64,000 nucleotides of DNA, from positions 12,161,241 through 12,225,240 of the forward strand of contig OZ024807.1 in NCBI GenBank assembly GCA_964017045.1, written 5' to 3'. A model generated the notes under the pieces. That model searched no databases, was not told the origin of the DNA, and saw only the letters and a list, made by a program, of their open reading frames with translations. Both the position numbers and the translations under genes were made by a program. The DNA is from Omphiscola glabra. Taxonomy: Eukaryota > Mollusca > Gastropoda > Lymnaeidae. Below are positions 47,937-59,100 of this stretch, in pieces (the stretch's first letter is position 1; every line of letters begins with the position of its first letter).

Positions 47937-48285
47937 CAGTGGTGGTAAACTGCGCGAGGCATGCGGCGCGGCAACTGATATTATGCGGCCCTCGATGGCT
48001 TTTAGAAATTAAAAAAAATTAAATTGTTTTTAAGTTATTTTGTTGAATTTTACAGAGTTTCATGTACCGTTATGATTGTTTAAACATTTTTGATCAACTT
48101 TCTTTCTAATTTTCTATTATTTTAAACAGTCCATGACTTTTGTTATGTAATGCTAAAATGCTAATTTACCGATTTTAATATAGAGACATGTTTATAAACA
48201 TGTAAAAATTGGACATAATCTACATGCGGCCCCCTCATAGCCTCCCGCAGTGTGGCCCTCCGCAGAAAAAGTTTGCCCACCCCTG
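47937..48285. mobile_element. 349-bp hAT (Charlie-type) element
   Basis: Starts cagtggtggtaaactgcgcg and ends aaagtttgcccacccctg, with perfect 8-bp duplication gtttatac on both sides (47929-47936, 48286-48293). Sub-terminal tgcggccc at both ends; AT-rich non-coding core. Confidence 0.87.
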
Positions 48286-48414
48286 GTTTATACTATAGTC
48301 GATAGGTATGAACTTTTGTCTGCGTCGGTGGCTGTGATCTAAACACGTAGGTGGACCTTGATTCCGGCCCGTGTGTCCAAGTTCCAGCGTGTGTACGGGT
48401 AAACCAGGCCGTTC

Positions 48415-48730
48415 CACCGTTTTAGAGCCACGAAATCGGTTATCAAATGAAAGATAATCTGAATAAAACTGAGTCTAATGTGACCCGGGTGCGAATGGCG
48501 GCGCTGCGTGTCCGGGTCCATTTAGACTAATGCTATTATGATGTCATTTGTGGTAGTTTATTTTATTTAAACTGAAGAAGTAAGTTTACAAACATATAGT
48601 CCATTCAATTATCTTTCATTTGATACCTCATTTTGTCTTACAAACCCAACAATAATATTTTAAATCGTTTTTTAATCCCAACCTCTCACTTCTGGTACCG
48701 GGGTACCAATAGCCACTTCGTTTGTCAATA
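48415..48730 (-). repeat. Unclassified dispersed repeat, copy 2
   Basis: Reverse complement of the 32862-33135 repeat, including gtttattttatttaaactga, the gcggcgctgcgtgtccggg core and cccaacctctcacttctggt. The palindrome arms here are agtctaatgt / acatttagact-like. Confidence 0.7.
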
Positions 48731-49520
48731 GCTTCCTTATCATAGGCGTCAACATCCAAATGGCTTACCCCTTGGTATGGGACTTGATGACGTTTCAACT
48801 ATCTAGCACGAATCGCTTCATGGCGTTTCTCGAGTTCGTTTCGGAGAACACCATAAAGCAATTAGTGTTATTAAGTTACGTCAGGTAAGCTCGACCACAA
48901 ACGCAAGTCTGGATGGCCTCGTTTTTCTACCGCCGGCGGCGAAAGTATTGGGGTGCCTAATCCATGTCAGTTCCCAACAATTGTTTCTCTTTCTCTCTCT
49001 CTCTTATTTAATAAAAGCGTACCAGTTTTGAAACCTGGGTCCTCCAAGCTGTCTATCTCTCGTGTCGCCAGGGCCTCACAAAACGGGGACATGTAACGTG
49101 GCTTAACAATGTAAAGTTGACACCCCTTCCACCCATGTCAAGCTCTCAAGCGATGCAAAACGAAAAAAAAAGGGGGGGGGGGGAATAACAGGGGTGGTTC
49201 AATGTCACCCACTACCAAACAAATATTTGGTGTGTCCCTCATGCACGGAGGAAGATTCGGCCCGCCAGACGGCTCTTAACGGCATGCATACCGCCGCGCT
49301 CCCGGTAAACAACATCATTTACCGCATCGTCTTTGTGTCGAGCCACACCACACCTGGAGTTGCTAGTTTATGAGCGCTGGTGTCACTCCTGGTTGCTTAT
49401 CGATTAGACCAGCGCTTGTGACAGCGTCGTGTCCAGCACACGGGGCGCGCCTAATAGGCGGACTGGTTTGTTGTTGTGACTTTGTATTCTACATTCTGCA
49501 CTACGCGGCGGTGTGTACGC

Positions 49521-49704
49521 TAGTAGTGGAACGGAGTAGGTGTATTTCACTTAAATACTACTGGTGAAGAGGAAAGGGCAGAGAGCAGATTAACAGTGTA
49601 AGTGTATCTTTATTCTAGTAGTGTAACGGAGTAGGTGTATTTCACTAAAATACTGCTGGTGGAGAGGAAAGGGCAGAGAGCAGATAAACATTTTAAGTGT
49701 GTGT
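49521..49704. repeat. 95-bp tandem duplication
   Basis: tagtagtggaacggagtagg at 49521 recurs at 49616; two copies, about 90 percent alike by eye. Confidence 0.9.
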
Positions 49705-49801
49705 ATACACGGCGTCTCGGGGTTCTGGTAGCCCAGGTAGCGAAGGGGCGCACAATTTTGTGCCGTTTGTGTTGAATGCTTTCATCCCCACAAAATCATC
49801 T

Positions 49802-50252
49802 CTGGTGGGTCGTGCTGTCCATGTCTGTAAGTCGTGCTGTCCATGTCTGGTGGGTCGTGCTGTCCATGTCTGGTGGGTCGGGCTGTCCATGTCTGGTGGG
49901 TCGTGCTGTCCACGTCTGTGTGTAGATCGTGCTGTCCATGTCTGGTGGGTCGTGCTGTCCATGTCTGGTGGGTCGGGCTGTCCATGTCTGGTGGGTCGTG
50001 CTGTCCATGTCTGGTGGGTCGTGCTGTCCACGTCTGTGTGTCGTGCTGTCCATGTCTGTGGGTCGTGCTGTCCATGTCTGTGGGTCGTGCTGTCCATGTC
50101 TGATGAGTCATGCTGTCCATGTCTGGTGGATCATGCTGTCCATGTCTGGTGGATCGTGTTGTCCATGTCTGTGGGTCGTGCTGTCCTTGTCTTTAGGGCG
50201 TGTTTTCCATGTCTGTGGGTCGTGCTGTCCATGTCTGTGGGTCGTGTTGTCC
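49802..50252. repeat. 23-bp minisatellite, about 19 copies
   Basis: Unit gtgctgtccatgtctggtgg plus gtc. Because 23 is not divisible by three, all frames on both strands stay open for long stretches; none is a gene. Confidence 0.95.
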
Positions 50253-50279
50253 ATACTTTAACTTAAAATTTCACATTTT

Positions 50280-50410
50280 TGACCCCCCCTCCCCCAACCT
50301 TAATTTGTTCGAAAAAAATGCAGTTGTATTAAGATGTCGCCCATATTAAAGATAAATAGAGCCCCCCCCCACTCCCCACCCCCGGGGTGGACGCCCCCCC
50401 CCCCGCCCGC
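50280..50410. repeat. C-rich tracts
   Basis: Poly-C runs near 50284, 50363 and 50395; another of 16 at 50641-50656. Confidence 0.85.
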
Positions 50411-50861
50411 ACCCATTCGTACGCCACTGGTTGCTACGTGCGCGAAATTTCTTATCATGTAAATTGAGAGAAGCAACCCCTCTTCACCGCGTTACCAGAC
50501 TGCTTAAACTTCGACTTCCATTTTTTTCTTTTCAAATTTTGTTGGACTAAAATTCCATATAGAAAATTTCCATTGGAGATTTATAACAAGAAACAGAGTC
50601 TTCTTGGATGTGTTGGATCGATACGGATATGAACCCTTTCCCCCCCCCCCCCCCCCACACAGATGTTGATTTATGTTGCAACCGAATATGTAAATTCGTT
50701 TATTGTTGTGGCGCTACTACAGTCTGTATGGGGCTTTGTTTACATTTACCTTTAGATTTGATCGTTGCTTACGACCTACGCCATCGTTTCATAAAACATT
50801 ACCTTACAGAGCTTTTTAAAATTAAAAAAAAATTATAATGAAAATATATTGATCTCTAAGA

Positions 50862-51056
50862 CAGCGGTTTTCAACCTGTGGGTCGCGATCCCTTTGGGGG
50901 GTCGAATGACCCTTTCACAGGGGTCGCGTAAGACCATCGGAAAACACATATACCCTACAGCTATGAAGTACCAATGAAAATAATTTTGTGTTTTGGGGTC
51001 GCCACAACTTGAACTGTATTAGAGGGAAGCGTCATTAGGAAGGTTGAGAACCACTG
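50862..51056 (+). mobile_element. SPIN-like hAT element, copy 6
   Basis: cagcggttttcaacctgtgg to aggttgagaaccactg, with a perfect 8-bp duplication ctctaaga (50854-50861, 51057-51064). The most complete copy: gggtcgcgatccctttgggg then aagaccatcggaaaacacat. Confidence 0.85.
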
Positions 51057-51317
51057 CTCTAAGAGATTTCATTGCGCTATGGTTGTTATGGTAACTGAGA
51101 TAGTCTTGGCTGATAATCTGAAGAGATGTGGAGGAGAGAGGCGTGGGGGGGGGGGGGTTTGTGATATTTAACCCTAGTCGTTTAGAGATAAGTGTTTTAT
51201 AGCTATTCATTAGTAGAGGTATGCGTTGGCTACAGCTGTATAAATCTAATTTTAACCGAGCTCTTGATGGATACCCCCACCCGCACGTCCTTTATTATTA
51301 CTGGGTGGAGAACGTCC

Positions 51318-51530
51318 ATAACTTTGGTGGAGCAGCACAACTTCCATAGCTTTGGTGGAGCAGCACAACTTCCATAGCTTTGGTGGAGCAGAGTTTCTTT
51401 GCGTGTAGGAGGTCATCACAACTTCCATAGCTTTGGTGGAGCAGAGTTTCTTTGCGTGTAGGAGGTCATCACAACTTCCATAGCTTTGGTGGAGCAGAGT
51501 TTCTTTGCGTGTAGGAGGTCATCACAAATT
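51318..51530. repeat. Compound 27-bp and 54-bp tandem repeat
   Basis: Shared core acttccatagctttggtgga: first as 27-bp units, then as three units lengthened by gtttctttgcgtgtaggagg. Confidence 0.9.
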
Positions 51531-51534
51531 CTGT

Positions 51535-53100
51535 AACCTAGTGTCGTTTATATTAAATAGCATTCCAAACATAAGACCTCGAGTTTCTTTGTCCACATTT
51601 TGGGGCCCTTGATATAAAAAAAGGAGAAATTATTGAGTTTGATCTCTCAATATGTAAAGAGATAGTCGGATTTCCGATTTCTTTTTTTTTTAGCCAAGCA
51701 ATAATAGAATTATTGTTATCACTTTTTATAGGTATATCTGTCTTTACAACCCGGACCTTTTTATGATTATTTGATTAATAAAACGCTATTGAAAATAATA
51801 GCCTCCAATATTATAATGTTAAGCATAGGTAGAGTAGTCGGCTAATGATGAGCGTAATCAAATTATACGACGGTCTCTATCGGGATTGTCTGATTGATGT
51901 AAACTATCGATGGGGGGGGGGGGGGGGTATTTTTTTTCGAGGAAAAAGAGATGAGTTCCTAAAATAGATGAGTGGCGATTAGAGAAAGAACACCCCCCCC
52001 CCCCACTGTTTTCGCTTCGCCTTTGCATGTGTGTATTTTGCGAGAGAAATACGTGAAACGCTTTCAGATCGTATCATCGCAGTGCTGGTCACTGGAATTG
52101 AATAATAGGTACTCCAGCACATGCTTTATGGGTGTTAAGTAACCACTGCACGCTTCACGTGGTTTCAATTTTATGGTACCAAACTGTGGTATCAAAATGT
52201 AACACACGAAAAGAGAGTTCCATTAACCAATCTTAAAATTGCTTTCACACCCCCCCCCCTCTTTTGTTGAACGTCCAAAATATTATGTCATTCTGACCCT
52301 GTGTTGAGCATGTTGTAAAAAAGCGGATAAAAGTACGGGTAGAATCAACTCAGCTTATAAGGCTGGGGGATCTATCCTTAGAAGTTAATAATTTCTAGAC
52401 CACCTATAGCAGAAGTTACAATTTGGATGATATCACCTAAAACTGAGTTGGACCTATGATTCATCACCATTAGTTTAGCAGGCTCCTCTCTCTCTCTCTC
52501 TATATATATATATACATAATGTGTTATGCTGGTTTATTAAACCACTTTCAAGTGGTTCATTCAATGAACAGGCATGTGTATATCTCCTTTGGTTTGGTCT
52601 GATAGAGTCACCGCTCTTGTCCCAGTAGACTGGTAGAGTCACTGACACCTGTCCCTTGTCCCCACTTGAATGGTAGCATCACTGGTTTGTCCCTTGTCCC
52701 ACTTTATCACAGCAACTATGTTCATAATTTGGTTTTATCTCCCAATAGGGCTGCAATGGTTTCTGTTGTTCTAGTTTCCCTGATAATTTTCCCTGAGACA
52801 TTCAACCAACCAACGACACAGCAAAAGAAAAACCTGATTTATACATTTTTCAAAAGAATTTTTTTTTTACCCCCCCTCCCCTCGTTTTATATAATTTAAT
52901 CAGTTGCTGAGTAACTCCACACCATGCCTCCCCTTACTCTTGAGTTATCTCCCCTTTTGCTCATCACCAGTATTGTGACATTTCATGACACTTGACTTAA
53001 ACACCACCTCCAACTCTACTGCACACCATCCCTCCACTTACCATGAATTCATCTGTTCCATAATTTCAGCTCTGAACTAATCACTGCTTTAAAATAGGCA
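51535..53100. other. Gene-free stretch upstream of the IkB-like exons
   Basis: Poly-G at 51911-51926, poly-C at 51992-52004, a (tc)n(ta)n run at 52489-52514. 5' untranslated exons could be hidden here but none can be fixed. Confidence 0.4.
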
Positions 53101-53183
53101 CATTCAACTTAGACTTATTTTTTTTTTAAATAATAAAAAAAAATAATTAATGTACAGCTTTGTTGTTTTCAACAGTAAACCAG

Positions 53184-56100
53184 ATGCAGAAAAGGCCCCT
53201 GAAATTTGAGACCATGGGTAACAAGAAGAACACCACAGAAGATGTCAGTGTCGACATCATCACTGGTGGACTGCAGTCATGCAAGATCAGAGAGAATAAA
53301 TCTGACGGTCTCACAGAGATGTTGACATCATTGACCATAGAGGACAAAACAACAGATGTGAGTTCACAATTTATTTTAAAACAAAATTTCTGAAACATAA
53401 AGTTAAAGCTTTTTTTTTATACAAGAAAATATTAATGTACATTTTTTAATAATATTTTGCCGGTTTTTTTTTTTTTTTTTTTTTTTTTTTTCTTTAAGGG
53501 GACATTAACTTTATCAGCCCATTTTGAATCCGCTATCCCATGCAAAGTTGACTACTATGATGGTTGATGCCTTTCCCCTTATGGTTTAGCGCCCATCCGA
53601 GAAATTTGCCTATATACTGAGCAGACAAATGGTTCCATATTTGGGATGGGGAAAATGCTTGGACAAATTTCTAATCTCTAATATCTTAGAAACTCTAAGC
53701 TGCAATATCTCAGCTGTGTCTTACCAAGTTCATGCAAAGTCTTAGTGTGTTTTTTTTTTACCATGCTCTCTGCTTTTAGAAAAATACCAGTGCAGCACAG
53801 GAACCACAAGAGGTGGATGAGTTGACAGAATGCAAAGTACCTGAAGATGCAAGCACAAAAGCAGATATCCCTGAAGAAAAAGAAGAGAAGAAGTCAGATA
53901 AGCTGGCTAAAATTGAGGCACCGAGCTTTGATGAGAATGAGGTCAGTCAATTACAATTTATAGAATTTGCTCATAGAATACTAATAATGATGAGCAATGA
54001 CTGAGAGTCATGAAGTAGTGAACACAAAAATTCCTATGCCACTAGTTACCTGTGTGTGTGTGTGTGTGAGGTTTGGGGGGGGGGGGGGGGTAAACAAAAA
54101 ATGCAGACCACTAGCTTTGTTATAAATTAAATAGACCTTCAAATATGGTGCCTTGCCTCAAAGTTTCTGTGTATGGTAGTTTGAATAAATGTAAATGTAC
54201 ACAGCTTTGCAGGGTATCCTACAATCTGTAAAATTTTTATATATTAACATTACATACATCCTGAACAAACAAAAAATCATAGACATGTATCAATTTAGGT
54301 GGATCCTTTCCTTAAGAAGAAATTGAAAACTGATCTTCAATGTTTAGGGCCCTTATTTTGTGCATCTCAAAATAAGTTTAAAGATTCTGCAATTTTGCAT
54401 GGATATTTTTTAGATATATATTTTTCAACATCACCATTTATTTCTGGTGTCTTATGTTCATGTGGCCCTAGTGGCTTAATGTTCATGTGGCCCTTGTACG
54501 TTATTGTTCATGTGGCCCTAGTGGCTTATTGTTCAAGTGGCCCTAGTGGCTTATTGTTCATGTGGCCCTTGTACATTATTGTTCATGTGGCCCTAGTGGC
54601 TTATTGTTCATGTGGCCCTAGTGGCTTATTGTTCATGTGGCCCTAGTGGCTTATTGTTCATGTGGCCCTTGTATGTTATTGTTCATTTGTCCCTGGTGAC
54701 TCACCTTTCACATGTATCCTCAGGAGAGTGAGGAGAAAGATCCCGAAGGCGGCGACGGACTAGGCAGCAGGGGCCCATCGTATGGAATACCCGTAAACCA
54801 CGACCCAGAGAACTCTTACCTGCCAAACAACCACAACGGTAATGTCATCATGAATGGTATCTAGACAGTCACTAATAGAGTCATCATGAATGGTATCTAG
54901 ACAGTCACTAATAGAATATTATAAGGATACTGTGGGAAAAAAAAACACTTGATCTTATACTAAATCAGCTGAGCTTTTCTGCTACAGTAGTTCTTCACTT
55001 AAATAGCATGCAGTAAATACCGTTGAGCATGTTAACTTATCTGACTTGAGTGCTGAGTTCTAAAAAAAACAAACTTATTTTTAAATACGATGATGACTTA
55101 TATTCATGGCACTAGTGGTTCCCAAAGTCTTTTTAATTTCTGGCACCCTTGCCAAAACCAATGTTACCCAAGGCACACTGTGTCAAATTCACTGCAAAGT
55201 AGAAAATATTTCAAAATTATTTTTTTTAATTTAAGGGTATGTACAAAATTATTAAACATGTATATAAGGTCTCAAACTGCCATCTGTTAACAATTTTTAG
55301 AGGCTTCTGAAAAGTGAGTTACCGGTTTGAATGAGATGTTGCATCCTGTCATATTGAATTGAAAAAACAGCATAAAACTCATGAAATTTTTGTAATATAT
55401 GCTCCCTACTAGGGTGGAAGTTGTGGCTAACCCAAGTGCCGCTGTAGCACACTGAAAAATTCCTGAAGAGTGCTAAATTCTAGAAACTATTACAAAACAT
55501 AAATTACAATAATTGCAAATTGGAAATTTTTTTCATGAAGATATTTTTTTAACTTTGTTTCATGTTTCATTAAGTGACGAGTTTGAAGGGGGAAGAAAGA
55601 AAAATTAAGCCCCCCCCCCCCCCATGAAATTTTTATGCTGTGCAACTCAATGACATTATTCTGCTTGCATGTTCCACATTACTCTGCTTGCAACTTGATG
55701 ACATTGCTCTGTCGTTAAATTTCTACAGGCCTCCAGATGCCAGCCAACTTCCCAGTTTACGCCAACAGCTATGGTGGCAGCACACCGGCGGGGCACATGA
55801 AGAAGAGGAGCCTTGACAAGCAGGATGCGTGCAATCCATTCTACAAGTACGCATGTCCCCAGATGACATCGGAGGACATGGCGATGAGCAACTACAATGA
55901 CCTGTCAGGGCCAAAGAAGGTAAGCTGAGGCCCCTTCTTGAATGTTGTCAAAGAAGTTTAGTTGTTGTTATCCTTTCTGTTGTTTTGTGCACATGGGTTG
56001 TATCAACGAAATATCAATGCTTATAAAGAGGCTTATATCAAGGAAATATCAATTTTTTTTTTATTAAGTGTTCAAGCACAAAGTTATCTTTTTGACAAGG

Positions 56101-59100
56101 TGCTGGGTGGCCGAGCGGTCAGTTAATCCCCGGCTTGGGTACCAGTTAAATCCCCGGATTGGGTACCAGTTAAATCCACGGCTTGGGTACCAGTTTAATC
56201 CCCGGCTTGGGTACCAGTTTAATCCCCGGCTTGGGTACCAGTTTAATCCCCGGCTTGGGTACCAGTTAAATCCCCGGCTTGGGTACCAGTTAAATCCCCG
56301 GCTTGGGTACCAGTTAAATCCCCGGCTTGGGTACCAGTTTAATCCCCGGCTTGGGTACCAGTTTAATCCCCGGCTTGGGTACCAGTTAAATCCCCGGCTT
56401 GGGTACCAGTTAAATCCCCAGAAAAAACCTAAAAGAAGTCAAAACAGCCCAGACATGCAAAAACAGCACCAGCACTCATGGTGGATGAGACTCGTTAACC
56501 TTTGGATGGCAGCTTAGCTAAGAGAGGGCAAACTCTGAAATCAAACTCTGCCCGTGGTGTGACATGGATACAATGAAAAATTCTGGCAACTCTTCGACGT
56601 GGAACATATAAAGAGCACAGTGAAAAAAAATTACACTGCTGGTCATCTAATGCATCCTGGTATATTTCCAATTGTCCTGACTAAGTCTTGCCACTGGATC
56701 AAGTAGGAGAGGATGAGAAGAGCGAGGATGACGAATTGAGCAACTCTCCCTCACTTTAAACAAAATACAGCTCAAGTCAAGGCCACTGCTCAAATCAAGG
56801 CTACTGCTCAAGTCAAGGCTACTGCTCAAGTCAAGGCTACTGCTTAAGTTGAAACCTTGGTCATCTTCGAATATAAAGGACAAACCATCTTGACATGAAA
56901 TCAACCATTTTATAACTTGCTAAAATCATGCCCGAAAAGAAACTGAAAAAAAAAACTACTTAACAAAATATAAGAACAGCTAAGCTTGAATTCATAGACA
57001 GTACAAAAGGTTTAGACGTTGGGCTTAGAGCCTTTGTCAGAAAACAAGACAAAAAGAAGTGTAACAAGTATCAGATCACAGTAAAAAAACGTGAGGAAAT
57101 CTCAAAAGTTCTTTATACTGTGATCTGATACTTGTTATACTTCTTTTTGTCTTGTTTTCTGATGAAGGCTCTAAGCCGAAGCGTCAACATCTTTTGTCCC
57201 GTCTATGAATTCAAGTTTAGCACACCCTGTTCTTATATTTTACTTACACAACTTGAATGCAGTCCATCAAATTACTGCTTTACAATCAGTTTTATTATTA
57301 TTTCTTTTTTTAAATGGATTGTTATTTTTTTTCATTTGCTCAACAGGTCACCAATGTGTATTTGAAACAAATGTCTGGAGGGACAGTGGTTGAAACAGAT
57401 GAACAAGTTTGCCAGCCCCAGAAACCCGGAGGAGACTTTGGGGATTTGAACATTCCCATCATGCTGGATGATTTCCAGAACCAGCCCACGATAGGGATGG
57501 GCTTGACTGGGGAACATTACTACAGTTCGGCAGGACGAACCCTGACCCACAATGGTCTGGTAGCGTTTGGTTTTGACGATGGGGCCAGTGAGGGCTACAA
57601 CAGTGATGCCAGCCCTGCCGGGGAGATCCAAATATCACCGACGCCCAGTCCACACTCGGTGACGGAGGCACCAAACTCGTCACCCCCAAGGGAGACCTGG
57701 TCACCGTTGTCGAACAGCTCTTTCGACTCTGGTGTGTGCAGTCCACTTTCAGATAACCAGGTGAGTTATTCGTCTCAGGTAAATAAACATCCTGTGAATG
57801 ATATGTGTAACATAGACCATAGCAAGCTGATTCAACTGGCACAAGCACACATTTATTCAACATTATATTTTGAAGAAATTAACTATTTTGGTGAGTTAAC
57901 CCTTTCACAAGTTAATTGAAACGAATGTGAACTATTTTGGTGAGTTAACCCTTTCACAAGTTAATTGAAACGAATGTGAACTATTTTGGTGAGTTAACCC
58001 TTTCACAAGTTAATTGAAACGAATGTGAACTATTTTGGTGAGTTAACCCTTTCACAAGTTAATTGAAACGAATGTGAACTATTTTGGTGAGTTAACCCTT
58101 TCACAAGTTAATTGAAACGAATGTGAACTATTTTGGTGAGTTAACCCTTTCACAAGTTAATTGAAACGAATGTGAACTATTTTGATATGCTAACCATATT
58201 GTTTCTGGACAGTGACATTACTCCTAGTGCTATGAGCAGGGAGAAAAAAAACAACTTATTTTAATACAAATCTACTTGAGAGGAATAGGGTGACCCAGTG
58301 GTTCCCAAACTTAGGCAACCGCTACTCATTTAAAAAGATGTTGCTGTCTCCTATTCACAGATGAGGAGCCCCAGGCAGTATCACAGTAGCCTCCATCAGA
58401 CAGGAACCCACAGTCAGATGGTGCACACAAATCTCAACAGGTCCCCACCCCACCACGTGATGTCGCCCCCTCATCATATGATGGCCTCCCCCCGGCACAC
58501 GGTCTCCTCCCCTCAGCAGATCATGTCACCTGACCACATTCCCATGTCGCCCCAGCAGCCTTTGATGACGCAAGGCCATGTCAGTGTGATGTCAACCTCT
58601 CACCACATGTCACCTCCTCATTACATGATGTCACCACATCAAGTGGCACAACCGTATCAGGTATTTGAGTTTCTTTTTCCCATTCCAATTATAAATCTGA
58701 GGGGGCCATTATGTAATCCTCTTCAGATTTGCCCGCCATGCCCTCAATTACAAAAAAAATATGATAAATTTAAAGGAAAAAAAATGAAACAATAACCTCA
58801 TATAGGAAACTAATAGATGTAAAAAATATTAAATTTTTTATAAAATCTGATTTATGAAATTTGGAAAGCGTATACAACCAGAAACAAGTTGTCAGTTAGG
58901 CACGACGGTGTCGTTTTAATCACTCCACTTCTTTACTCATTCCATTGACTCCTTTTACAGGCATGCATGGATTACATGCTGTCTGTTCTCTGTCACAACT
59001 TTTTCACAGGTTCCTGCCCTTCCTATCCTACTGAACTTCTTTCTGTCTATTCACCCCTTGGAAAACTTGGTTCCTCGGCAGACACGCGTATGCTTTCTGT

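Noticed and set aside
49693..50266. Cys-rich and His/Asp-rich proteins in several overlapping frames
   Set aside because: A 23-bp minisatellite leaves several frames open on both strands; the frames are translations of the same repeat.
54299..54646. 115-codon frame between exons B and C
   Set aside because: Mostly the 25-bp minisatellite; its period of 75 bases over three units explains the open frame.
56104..56180. A functional tRNA-Ser/Leu gene
   Set aside because: Only the A-box part is tRNA-like; no acceptor stem, anticodon arm or intact B box follows.
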